This document shows, piece by piece, positions 6,173 to 12,615 of a DNA stretch of 16,214 nt. The position numbers were made by a program, and so were the translations under genes. This DNA comes from Candidatus Acetothermia bacterium. GTDB lineage: Bacteria; Bipolaricaulota; Bipolaricaulia; UBA7950; UBA9294. The notes below the pieces were generated by a model. The model searched no databases, was not told the origin of the DNA, and saw only the letters and a program-made list of their open reading frames with translations. The stretch is taken from contig DQCH01000085.1 of NCBI GenBank assembly GCA_003545155.1, positions 1 through 16,214 on the forward strand, written 5' to 3'. Each line of letters starts with the position of its first letter. Within the stretch, counting starts at the first letter, position 1.

Positions 6173-6549
6173 CTTATTCCTCCTCGTTGATTTGTCTGCT
6201 GTATGTAAACACAGCGCCCGTCTCGGCGCAGGGTAAGCCTCTGTTTCAGGTTGGCAAGTTCCTTCGCAAACGTATCGGGAGTGATCGCCTGCTCAAGGAA
6301 CTGGGCAACCCCCTCGACCCTCTCCCCGGGAGAGACACCGTAGTAGCTCCATCGCCCCTGGCGCTCACCCTGGATCAGACCCGCCTGTCGCAGTAGACGC
6401 AGGTGCTTTGACACCTGGTACTGGGGAAGGCCTAGTGCATCTACGATCTCACACACGCACAGTCGCTGCTGGCAGTGAATGATCAGATAGAAGATGCGCA
6501 AGCGGTCTTCATTTGCCAGGACACGGAAAAGATCTACCCACTGGTTCAC
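6169..6549 (-). CDS. ArsR/SmtB-family repressor with CVC metalloid motif
   Basis: A 126-residue winged-helix dimeric regulator. The DNA-binding helices lie around 34-60 (DALGLPQYQVSKHLRLLRQAGL), followed by a beta wing (GERQGRWSYYGV). The alpha-3 motif is L-C31-V-C33-E, as in arsenite-sensing ArsR (ELCVCDL), with extra Cys26 and a C-terminal Cys113 (DGRC) that could give a third ligand. The start is GTG at 6549 with GAGGAG 5-6 nt upstream. ArsR proteins leave DNA when they bind metal/metalloid or, in some members, when their thiols are oxidised or persulfidated. Here the repressor leads the thiol-redox operon and most likely controls itself through the inverted repeat at 6559-6582. No arsB, arsC or acr3 is nearby, so the signal may be redox or a thiophilic metal. 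Confidence 0.93.
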   Translation of the reverse strand: MNQWVDLFRVLANEDRLRIFYLIIHCQQRLCVCEIVDALGLPQYQVSKHLRLLRQAGLIQGERQGRWSYYGVSPGERVEGVAQFLEQAITPDTFAKELANLKQRLTLRRDGRCVYIQQTNQRGGIR

Positions 6550-6558
6550 GGATGCTCC

Positions 6559-6582
6559 TCATATGCGATAGTTGGCATATGA
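6559..6582. promoter_or_regulatory. Probable ArsR operator
   Basis: A perfect inverted repeat, TCATATGC and GCATATGA, with an 8-nt spacer (6567-6574). It overlaps the predicted -10 (6579-6584) and the transcription start region near 6572, about 10 nt before the arsR start codon. Size and ATAT-rich arms fit ArsR/SmtB operators. Confidence 0.7.
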
Positions 6583-6607
6583 TAGACAAAGACCTACCTC
6601 GTATCAA
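6579..6607 (-). promoter_or_regulatory. Promoter of the arsR redox operon
   Basis: Minus strand TTGATA (6607-6602), 17 nt, TATCAT (6584-6579). Both boxes match 4-5 of 6. Expected start near 6572, inside the operator, so a bound repressor would block polymerase. Confidence 0.7.
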
Positions 6608-6611
6608 CACA

Positions 6612-6667
6612 GCGACACAAACGCCCAACCCATCGATGTCCTCATCGCTCTCTTTCTCTTGTGTCGC
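6612..6667. repeat. Inverted repeat upstream of the arsR promoter
   Basis: GCGACACAA (6612-6620) and its exact complement TTGTGTCGC (6659-6667) are 38 nt apart. A second small stem (CGATG 6634-6638, CATCG 6643-6647, loop TCCT) sits inside, so the segment can fold as a nested stem-loop. It ends 5 nt from the -35. No T-run follows. Confidence 0.55.
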
Positions 6668-6686
6668 CCCCTTTAGACGTGGGCAT

Positions 6687-6709
6687 GATGAACCCGCAAA
6701 GGGTTCATC
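6687..6709. repeat. Perfect hairpin, 9-bp stem
   Basis: GATGAACCC and GGGTTCATC enclose a GCAAA loop. It lies just beyond the decayed gene at 6722-6993 and could be that gene's old transcription end, but no T-tract follows on the minus strand. On the plus strand a loose TTTTCTTT appears 15 nt on. Confidence 0.55.
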
Positions 6710-6721
6710 CCTTCTGCAGAT

Positions 6722-6993
6722 GTTTTCTTTCAGGATCTTCTCGTATCCTTCCAAGGCATCGTGGGTTCAGCAGTCGTCTCCTCCGGCGCTCTCTCCGAAC
6801 ACCAGCGCCATGATGTAAGCGAGCCCTTTGGGCGTAGCCCCTGCCTCCAACGCACCCTTGAAATGCTTACGCCAACAAAGTTTGAACCGGTTCTTGATCG
6901 ACAAGGCAAAGCAGATGAACTGATGGGTTTTCTCGTCGATCTCGTCCAGCTTCTGCATGCGAACTCGGGAAACCACTCCCCGAGCAGTTGCAT
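6722..6993 (-). pseudogene. Decayed carboxymuconolactone decarboxylase/AhpD-like gene
   Basis: Pieces of one small protein appear in two frames. From 6993 one frame gives MQLLGEWFPE; after a shift near 6960 another gives MQKLDEIDEKTHQF, IKNRFKLCWRKHFKGALEAGAT and VFGESAGGDDC, then a TGA at 6767-6769, then THDALEGYEKILKEN in the same frame. This matches the CMD/AhpD fold (E-K-T, C-x-x-C-x-x-x-H, A-L-E-A-G-A-T). The first cysteine of the CxxC is Phe here (F-K-L-C), so the thiol site is lost too. Frameshift, stop and lost active site together argue for a pseudogene rather than a 64-residue gene. Family members reduce peroxides or decarboxylate lactones. The true ends are uncertain. Confidence 0.65.
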
Positions 6994-7173
6994 CACCACA
7001 AAGATGCTCTCGGCGTTGACCCGCAAACGATCATGGATGATTACGCCAAGATAAACCCGCTTGGAGTAGCGATCCTCACCGATGCGCGCCACATCCGGGG
7101 ATCGACTGCCTCCTGCAACGACGCTGTCTAAGCTTGCGGTAAGCTCATCCCTGCCGTGAGGTTAGATCAAGAG

Positions 7174-7257
7174 CTAGAAACAGACCCCACCGATGCAACA
7201 CCCCGTGAGGAAAAGCAGCACCACAACAATCATTAGCAAAAACAAGAGGTTTTTCAT
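7174..7257 (-). CDS. Tiny lipoprotein, 27 residues
   Basis: The ATG at 7257 opens a 28-codon frame ending in TAG at 7174-7176. It encodes MKN, a run of about 14 hydrophobic residues, and a lipobox FLTGC followed by CIGGVCF. After signal peptidase II cleavage only about nine residues would remain, attached by a lipid to Cys19. This entericidin-like layout is common for small envelope lipoproteins, whose roles are often unknown. There is no good Shine-Dalgarno, but a promoter (7264-7291) would start transcription at or next to the ATG, so the mRNA may be leaderless. It is divergent from the TlpA-like gene. Confidence 0.55.
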   Translation of the reverse strand: MKNLLFLLMIVVVLLFLTGCCIGGVCF

Positions 7258-7263
7258 GCGGCC

Positions 7264-7291
7264 ATTTTACCGAATGTGACAGATATCACAA
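7264..7291 (-). promoter_or_regulatory. Candidate promoter of the tiny lipoprotein
   Basis: Minus strand TTGTGA (7291-7286), 16 nt, TAAAAT (7269-7264; 5 of 6). The ATG lies 6 nt past the -10, so the transcript would be leaderless. Confidence 0.4.
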
Positions 7292-7296
7292 AAAGC

Positions 7297-7324
7297 TTGA
7301 AACTTCCCCAGGGGCGCTTATCCT
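7297..7324 (+). promoter_or_regulatory. Candidate promoter of the TlpA-like gene
   Basis: TTGAAA (7297-7302), 16 nt, TATCCT (7319-7324). The predicted start near 7331 abuts the two ATG codons at 7333 and 7336. It lies back to back with the lipoprotein promoter. Confidence 0.4.
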
Positions 7325-7335
7325 TTAGGGTCATG

Positions 7336-7908
7336 ATGAAAACGCTCCTTGCCATCACAATTGCAGCCCTGGTCCTCTTCCTCGTCTACACTCAGTGGGG
7401 GTACTTGGAGAGCCTAACTGAGAAACAGAGGTTGATCGCGACAAGCAGGTTTCCCATCGTTTCCGAACCAGCGCCTGATTTCTCCCTCCCCACACTCGAT
7501 GGGGGGACAGGTTCCCTCGGCGACTACATGGGTCAACCACTCATCATCGATTTTTGGACGACTTGGTGCGGAGTCTGCAAGAAGGAGTTCCCCTTTTTCG
7601 AGGAGTTTCACACCACTTACGGGGACCGTGTTGGCTTCCTCTCCATATGCTCAGGGAACTCGCCCCAGAAAGCCGCTGAGCTCGTCCGCGAGTACTCCCT
7701 CACTTTTCCCGTTCTCTACGATGAGGGAAAGGTGATCGCACGTACATATCAGCCGCAGGAGGAGACCGTCAAACGTGAGATCACCGCTTTTCCATTCACC
7801 GTGTTCATTGATTCAGAAGGGATCGTTGTCTATGCGAAAGCGGCGATCTTCACCACCTTTGAAGATCTCGTTGACCTAGTACGCAGGCTCGATTTCTCCA
7901 TCGATTAG
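7336..7908 (+). CDS. TlpA/ResA-like thiol-disulfide oxidoreductase
   Basis: A 190-residue membrane-anchored redoxin. Residues 5-20 are an N-terminal anchor (LLAITIAALVLFLVY); the thioredoxin-like domain runs from about 45 to 185, with PAPDFSLPTLDG, the active site W77-C78-G-V-C81 and the cis-proline loop TAFPFTVFIDSEG. Such proteins reduce disulfides outside the cytoplasm, for example in cytochrome c maturation or metal-centre assembly, and receive electrons from CcdA/DsbD. I chose the second ATG of the pair at 7333/7336: AGGG (7327-7330) is 5 nt upstream and the anchor begins at once. A GTG at 7276 would add a 20-residue polar extension over the promoter region and is less likely. The natural electron donor is the CcdA fusion at 4303-5403. 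Confidence 0.88.
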   Translation: MKTLLAITIAALVLFLVYTQWGYLESLTEKQRLIATSRFPIVSEPAPDFSLPTLDGGTGSLGDYMGQPLIIDFWTTWCGVCKKEFPFFEEFHTTYGDRVGFLSICSGNSPQKAAELVREYSLTFPVLYDEGKVIARTYQPQEETVKREITAFPFTVFIDSEGIVVYAKAAIFTTFEDLVDLVRRLDFSID

Positions 7909-8249
7909 TGCTGAAGAACGATCACCTCCAAAAGCCCCTTGCGTGAACTTCTTCCACCATTAAGACAAAGAGCACTTTCGAAGGGGAACCCATGCCCTCC
8001 TTGCAGGCAGTTACGCCTGCTTCATGTAAAACGACGGGACCTTCTCTTTGGCAGGTCCCGTCGTTAGAGAGATGTGGCTTCTTCCAGCAGCAAGGAGGTC
8101 AAATTTGTGTTTTGACGTTCTATATACCCGTTTAGGAAAAAGAAGTTTCACTCTTCACAAATGCGGCCTCCACATGCTGCTTGGCTGCATCTCGCCAGAG
8201 GGGATGATGAATGTCCCTTGAGCGGTCAGGATGTTTCAGCTTCGGGCTA
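7909..8249. other. 341-nt convergent intergenic region, no convincing gene
   Basis: It separates the rightward TlpA-like gene from the leftward dehydratase. It holds a small inverted repeat GCAGGC/GCCTGC (8003-8020), the strong hairpin at 8030-8065 and a 49-codon plus-strand frame (8072-8221) without ribosome site or family resemblance. No RNA gene was recognised. Confidence 0.6.
8030..8065 (-). terminator. Strong hairpin, possible terminator of the orn-dehydratase operon
   Basis: AACGACGGGACC and GGTCCCGTCGTT form a perfect 12-bp stem with a 12-nt loop. On the minus strand the stem ends in TTTTA, a short U-run; on the plus strand it is followed by AGAGAG. It lies about 185 nt past the dehydratase stop, further than usual. 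Confidence 0.45.
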
Positions 8250-9200
8250 TTAGAATAACTGAAAGAACCGGTCAAGATCGACATTTCCGCCACTTAGGAT
8301 GACGCCAACGCGTTCTCCGATCACGTCAAGGGAGTGGTTAAGCAATGGAGCGACGGCAACCGCGCTTGATGGCTCAATCACGAGCTTCATCCGTTCCCAG
8401 ATGAAGCGCATCGCCCCAAGGATTTCCTCCTCGGAGACACGGACAATGTCGTGGACGCGCTTCATGATGATCTCGAAGTTTTGCTCCCCGAGCGGTGTTC
8501 GCAGTCCATCAGCGATCGTTCTCGGTGTGAACTCCGTAACCCGCCTCCCGCTGTTAAACGAACGATAGGCGTCGTCGGCACCGGCCGGCTCGCAGCCGAT
8601 CACCTTCGCTCTTGGAAAGAGGTGGGCAGCGGCGATCGCTGTTCCTGCAAGAAGTCCACCCCCACCGACGGGGACGAGTAGTAGATCGAGGGGGCCCGTC
8701 TCCTCGACCAGTTCCACCGCCGCCGTTCCCTGACCAGCGATGACTCTTAAGTCATCGTGAGGGTCGACAAAGACAGCACCGGTCTCCTTGATGATCCGTG
8801 TTGCTGCCTGCTCCCGCGAGGCGTATGTCGGTTCGCAGAGGATTATCGTTGCCCCGTAGTCCTCAGTTGCCTCTCGTTTCACCATGGGTGCATCCTGCGG
8901 AATTACTACGAACGAACGCACACCGTGCAGCTTGGCAGCTAACGCCACCGCCTGGGCGTGGTTTCCACTGGAGTGGGTAATGACCCCACGAGCAGACTTC
9001 TCCAGCGAGAGGGATAAAATGGCGTTTAGTGCCCCCCGAAACTTGAACGAACCGGTCCGCTGAAGGTTCTCGCACTTAAAAAACACGGTGTTCTCCGAGA
9101 CGCGATCTATAGCAGCACAGGTCATCACCGGGGTTCGATGAACGAATGCTCCGATCTGATCACGCGCCCTGCTCAACTGCTCCCACCAAGGATCGCTCAT
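8250..9200 (-). CDS. PLP-dependent threonine/serine dehydratase (TdcB/serine-racemase type)
   Basis: A 316-residue fold-type II PLP enzyme. SFKFRGA holds the PLP lysine, Lys53; SSGNHAQAVALAA binds the carboxylate; VGGGGLLAG (near 170-180) holds the phosphate; SGGN near the C-terminus contacts the pyridine nitrogen. It has no ACT regulatory domain, so it fits the catabolic TdcB or serine-racemase subgroup rather than biosynthetic IlvA (about 500 residues). The likely reaction is L-threonine to 2-oxobutanoate and ammonia, or serine to pyruvate; racemase activity cannot be excluded. The ATG at 9200 has AGGAG 5 nt upstream and starts 1 nt after the orn stop, so the pair is co-translated. The open frame above 9200 is out-of-frame orn sequence. 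Confidence 0.92.
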   Translation of the reverse strand: MSDPWWEQLSRARDQIGAFVHRTPVMTCAAIDRVSENTVFFKCENLQRTGSFKFRGALNAILSLSLEKSARGVITHSSGNHAQAVALAAKLHGVRSFVVIPQDAPMVKREATEDYGATIILCEPTYASREQAATRIIKETGAVFVDPHDDLRVIAGQGTAAVELVEETGPLDLLLVPVGGGGLLAGTAIAAAHLFPRAKVIGCEPAGADDAYRSFNSGRRVTEFTPRTIADGLRTPLGEQNFEIIMKRVHDIVRVSEEEILGAMRFIWERMKLVIEPSSAVAVAPLLNHSLDVIGERVGVILSGGNVDLDRFFQLF

Positions 9201-9201
9201 C

Positions 9202-9753
9202 CTACTCCTTGAACACGGCTTTACGGTAGTGGCGCAACTCTTCGATCGACTCACGGATGTCATCGAGGGCACGGTGTTTCGAGGACTTAGTCTCCTCCAG
9301 AGCGTCGCCTGGAGACCAGCGGTGCACAAGCTCTTTTATCGTGCTTACATCAACATTACGATAGCTCAAAAACGCGTTCAGTGTGGGCATATACTTGATC
9401 AGGAAGCGCCTGTCAAAGCAGATCGAGTTTCCGCAGAGTGGGCATGCCTGCGGCGGACAATAGGTGACAACAAAGGCCTTCGTCTCTTGCTCCACCTGTT
9501 CGAGAGAGAGGGTCGAGTGACGGACCTCATCGCTCAATCCAGAGATCTTGTGTTGTTTCTTGCACCACTCATCCATCGCCTCAAGAACCTTCTCCGGCTG
9601 GTGGACGACCAAGTCTGGTCCCTCGGCAAGCACATTTAAGTCCTTGTCGGTGATGATAGTCGCAATCTCCAGGATCGTACAGGGCCCCACCTTGAGTCCA
9701 CTTGTCTCCAGATCGAGCCACACTAGGTTGCTTGAAGCCTTCTTCGCTGACAT
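9202..9753 (-). CDS. orn: Oligoribonuclease, DEDDh 3'-5' exonuclease
   Basis: A 183-residue protein aligning along its length with E. coli Orn (181 residues). The four acidic residues and histidine are visible: D and E in WLDLETSGL, D in GNSICFDRRFL, and H...D in HRALDDIRES. Also conserved are ILEIATIITD, LAEGP-x-x-VHQ, KYMPTL, YRNVDVSTIKEL and RW. Orn finishes RNA decay by cutting di- and oligonucleotides, including pGpG from cyclic-di-GMP. I chose the ATG at 9753, with AGGAG 4 nt upstream; a GTG at 9780 would add 9 residues. First gene of a two-gene operon with the dehydratase. The extra cysteines (PPQACPLCGN) are not usual in Orn but lie beside the conserved GNS. Confidence 0.95.
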   Translation of the reverse strand: MSAKKASSNLVWLDLETSGLKVGPCTILEIATIITDKDLNVLAEGPDLVVHQPEKVLEAMDEWCKKQHKISGLSDEVRHSTLSLEQVEQETKAFVVTYCPPQACPLCGNSICFDRRFLIKYMPTLNAFLSYRNVDVSTIKELVHRWSPGDALEETKSSKHRALDDIRESIEELRHYRKAVFKE

Positions 9754-9781
9754 AGCACTCCTTTCCTTTTGCGCCCTCACT

Positions 9782-9809
9782 AGGATACCACGCGTTTCAC
9801 CCGCTTCAA
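9782..9809 (-). promoter_or_regulatory. Candidate promoter of orn-dehydratase
   Basis: Minus strand TTGAAG (9809-9804), 16 nt, TATCCT (9787-9782). Predicted start near 9775, a leader of about 22 nt that includes the AGGAG site. Confidence 0.45.
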
Positions 9810-9952
9810 AGCTTAGCCCGCGGGCGCAGATGCTATTTCCCTTAAATCCTAAGTTTGACCAGAGGGTAAAGCGGGGCGACTCGCTGAGTAGTGATCCATG
9901 CGGAATCTCAAGAGAGCCGCTCCTTCACCCATCCTTCTATCAACCTGAAATG

Positions 9953-9980
9953 AAAAAATGGGGCAGGAGAACCCTGCCCC
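9953..9980 (-). terminator. Intrinsic terminator of acs-satP
   Basis: On the minus strand GGGGCAGG and CCTGCCCC pair perfectly around a 5-nt loop, followed by A and six T. It lies 15 nt beyond the satP stop. A textbook rho-independent terminator. Confidence 0.93.
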
Positions 9981-9995
9981 GCAAGTAAACGTATC

Positions 9996-10577
9996 TTACT
10001 CTCGCTCTCCCAAGGGGAGAATAGTGCGGCCGTGCACAGTGTTGATCAGGATCCCGGCCGATGTGTACCAGGCAACAAGCGCACAGAGGATCCCCTCATA
10101 ACCTGCAATCTTATGCACGATCGGGCTGAACTCTCCGATAGCAAGCAAGAAGAACAGGATTGTCAGGGTGACAAACACCCAAGTTACAGCCTTGGGGAGC
10201 TTAAGCGAGGCGATCGTCGCGTAGCCGGTGAAAATGCCCCAGGCGATAAGAACCACGGCGATCCCTGCCGGAGGGACATCCACAAACGCCTGCACCCCAA
10301 CCAGCTTGAAGAAGAAGAACAAGGCAAGGCCCATCCAGAACGCTCCAAAGGAACTAAAACATGTGGCACCAAAGATATCCCCCCGCCGCACGTCCCACAT
10401 TCCTGCCATAAACTGGGCCAAGCCGCCGTAGAGCATGGCAATCGGCATCACGATTCCTATCGTTCCTGCATCGACTAACCCGGCATTGACGATGTTCAGG
10501 ATAAACGTGGAGAGAGCAAACCCACCTAGCCCCAATGCCCCCGGATTGGCAAGAACATTCCTGTTTGGTTCACTCAA
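9996..10577 (-). CDS. satP: Acetate/succinate transporter, SatP/YaaH (GPR1/FUN34) family
   Basis: A 193-residue inner-membrane protein with six hydrophobic helices. The family signature near the N-terminus, NPGALGLGGFALSTF (NPAPLGL in SatP), the LYGGLAQFMAGMW helix that lines the pore and the F-S-S-F-G-A-F-W segment are present. The family forms hexameric channels or proton-coupled carriers for acetate and succinate. The start is TTG at 10577, supported by AGGAGG 5 nt before it; that site overlaps the acs stop codon, so translation is coupled to acs, 10 nt upstream. With acs it makes an acetate uptake-and-activation unit, although export of acetate is also possible since the carrier is reversible. 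Confidence 0.92.
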   Translation of the reverse strand: MSEPNRNVLANPGALGLGGFALSTFILNIVNAGLVDAGTIGIVMPIAMLYGGLAQFMAGMWDVRRGDIFGATCFSSFGAFWMGLALFFFFKLVGVQAFVDVPPAGIAVVLIAWGIFTGYATIASLKLPKAVTWVFVTLTILFFLLAIGEFSPIVHKIAGYEGILCALVAWYTSAGILINTVHGRTILPLGERE

Positions 10578-10587
10578 ACTAACCTCC

Positions 10588-12546
10588 TTAGCCGCTGTAT
10601 CCGACCATCTCTTTCAAATGGTCGACACTCTCGGCGTTCTGCAGCGTAGTCAGATCCCCTACAGGTTCATTACGCACGAGCGCCTTTAAGACCCGGCGCA
10701 TGATCTTCCCACTGCGGGTCTTCGGCACATCATCAACAAAGATGATCTCGTCGGGCCGTCCCGTCGGACCGATCACCGTGGTGACGGTACCCATCAGTTC
10801 CTTGCGGATCTCGTCCGAGTGCGCGACCCCGGCCTTCAACAGGACGAACGCGACCGGGACCTCGCCCTTCAGGTCATGAGGACGCGAGACTACGGCCACT
10901 TCGCTCACCTTGTCATTCTGCGCGAGCGCGCTCTCCACCTCTGCGGTGGCAAGGCGATGCCCGGCAACGTTCATCACATCATCGACCCGGCCAGTGATGC
11001 GAATGTTCCCCATCTCATCCACCCGTGCACCATCGCTCGTGAAGTAGCGTTCCGGACCGTACTCAGTGTAGTACTGAGCCTTGAACCGCTCCATGTCGCC
11101 GTAGATCCCACGCGTCAGTGCCGGTGGAAATGGGCTAACAATGGACAGGTATCCCCCCTCACCAGCCGGAACCGGCGATCCCCCCGCATCGAGGATACGG
11201 CCAATTACACCGGGGAACGGACGACCGGCCACGGTGGGGATGAACGGCCCGATCCCAGGGAGGCTGTTGACCAGGGTTGCTCCGGACTCGGTCTGCCACC
11301 AGGTATCAATGATCGGGCAGCGGCCGCCGCCGATCTTCTTGAAGTACCACAGCCAAGCATCGACGTTGATCGGCTCCCCGACCGTCCCCAGAAGCCGCAG
11401 CGAAGAGAGGTCGTGCTTAGCCGGCCATTCGTCCCCCCACTTTAAGAACATCCGGATCGCGGTCGGCGCAGTGTAAAGCTGCGTTATCTTGTGCTTCTCT
11501 ATGATTGCCCACATACGCCCGCAATCCGGAGTATCCGGCGATCCCTCATACATCACACTCGTCACCCCGTTCATCAACGGGCCGTAGTTAATGTAGGTGT
11601 GTCCGGTGATCCAACCGACATCAGCTGTACACCAGTAGACATCGCCCTCGTGGAGGTCAAAGTCCCATTTGGCCGTGATGTAGGACTGGACCGCATACCC
11701 ACCGGTAGTGTGCATGATCCCCTTCGGCTCCCCGGTCGTCCCCGAGGTGTAGAGAAGGAAAGCGAGGTCCTCTGAGTCCATCTGTTCAGCCGGGCACTCC
11801 GCTGAAGCACCCTCTATCAACTCGTGGTACCACAAGTCACGTTCCGCCTCCATCGGTACGCTGCCGTCGAGTCGCTTTACCACAACAACCTTCTCCACCG
11901 GCGTCCCCTGGATCCCGGCGTCAGCGTTCTTCTTTAGGTTAATCGCCTTGCCGCGGCGGTAGTAGCCGTCGGCCGTAATCAGCACCTTTGCCCCAGCATC
12001 GATCATCCGATCACGCAACGAATCAGGACTAAATGCGGAGAAGACGACGCTATGCGGGGCGCCGATACGGGTGCAGGCCTGCATGGCAATGACTGCCTCG
12101 GGGATCATCGGGAGATAGATCCCGACCCGGTCACCTTTCTGCACGCCGAGCCCTTTAAGAACGTTGGCTAACTTTGAGACAAGGCGGTGGAGTTCCTTAT
12201 ACGTCAGTTTGACAGCTTCTTCGTCAACCGGTTCCGGCTCCCAGATCAGCGCGATCCGGTCCCCGTGGCCTGCCTCGATGTGGCGGTCAAGGCAGTTATA
12301 AGAGAGGTTGAGCTTCCCTCCGACAAACCACTTGTAGTTTTGTGGGGCGAATTCGTAGGCCTTGTCCCAATGCTTGAACCAGTGAAGCTCCTCGGCCTGC
12401 CTGGCCCAGAACCCCTCGGGATCAGCCTTTGCCTCAGCGTAGATCGACTCGTCCGACACCCACGCTCGCTCCTTCATTGCCTCATTTGGCCAGAATACAT
12501 CCTTCTTCAGCGGATCTTTCTTTACCCACTTGATCGCCTCCGACAC
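10588..12546 (-). CDS. acs: Acetyl-CoA synthetase, AMP-forming
   Basis: A 652-residue enzyme, the exact usual Acs length. It makes acetyl-CoA from acetate, ATP and CoA through acetyl-AMP. Visible motifs: WEPEP near 100, the ATP loop YTSGTTGEPKG, TADVGWITGH, the acetate-pocket/adenine motif DTWWQTESG, the hinge ITGRVDDVMNVAGHRL, and the C-terminal PKTRSGKIMRR with catalytic Lys about 614, the lysine acetylated in other Acs proteins. I set the start at the GTG at 12546, which has AGGAGG 7 nt upstream; the TTG at 12585 gives 13 extra residues with no ribosome site. First gene of acs-satP. No acetyltransferase or deacetylase gene is beside it to show control by acetylation. Confidence 0.97.
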   Translation of the reverse strand: MSEAIKWVKKDPLKKDVFWPNEAMKERAWVSDESIYAEAKADPEGFWARQAEELHWFKHWDKAYEFAPQNYKWFVGGKLNLSYNCLDRHIEAGHGDRIALIWEPEPVDEEAVKLTYKELHRLVSKLANVLKGLGVQKGDRVGIYLPMIPEAVIAMQACTRIGAPHSVVFSAFSPDSLRDRMIDAGAKVLITADGYYRRGKAINLKKNADAGIQGTPVEKVVVVKRLDGSVPMEAERDLWYHELIEGASAECPAEQMDSEDLAFLLYTSGTTGEPKGIMHTTGGYAVQSYITAKWDFDLHEGDVYWCTADVGWITGHTYINYGPLMNGVTSVMYEGSPDTPDCGRMWAIIEKHKITQLYTAPTAIRMFLKWGDEWPAKHDLSSLRLLGTVGEPINVDAWLWYFKKIGGGRCPIIDTWWQTESGATLVNSLPGIGPFIPTVAGRPFPGVIGRILDAGGSPVPAGEGGYLSIVSPFPPALTRGIYGDMERFKAQYYTEYGPERYFTSDGARVDEMGNIRITGRVDDVMNVAGHRLATAEVESALAQNDKVSEVAVVSRPHDLKGEVPVAFVLLKAGVAHSDEIRKELMGTVTTVIGPTGRPDEIIFVDDVPKTRSGKIMRRVLKALVRNEPVGDLTTLQNAESVDHLKEMVGYSG

Positions 12547-12584
12547 AGTTAGACCTCCTAAGTACTGACTCAAAGATTTCACCA

Positions 12585-12613
12585 ATACTAGCCAAAGACC
12601 GCGTTTCCTGCAA
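12585..12613 (-). promoter_or_regulatory. Candidate promoter of acs-satP
   Basis: Minus strand TTGCAG (12613-12608), 17 nt, TAGTAT (12590-12585). Predicted start near 12578, leader about 32 nt with AGGAGG. It begins 3 nt before the stop of the next gene upstream. Confidence 0.45.
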
Positions 12614-12615
12614 TA

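Noticed and set aside
6767..6769. In-frame TGA in the CMD-like gene as selenocysteine or recoded tryptophan
   Set aside because: The family continues after it, but TGA ends several intact genes here, a nearby frameshift also breaks the gene, and no convincing SECIS-type stem follows directly. Decay explains it better.
6916..7128. Plus-strand frame with plausible residues (MDDYAKINPLGV) near 7033-7128
   Set aside because: Opposite the CMD remnant, which has better family support; no ribosome site for it.
8072..8221. 49-residue plus-strand frame in the 7909-8249 gap
   Set aside because: No ribosome site, no signal or family pattern, and it starts just outside a strong hairpin.
9201..9329. Longer N-terminus for the dehydratase
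   Set aside because: The extra 43 residues are out-of-frame orn sequence; the ATG at 9200 has its own AGGAG.
10819..11445. 208-residue plus-strand frame inside acs
   Set aside because: Long antisense frame of the kind expected opposite a GC-rich conserved gene; no motif or ribosome site.
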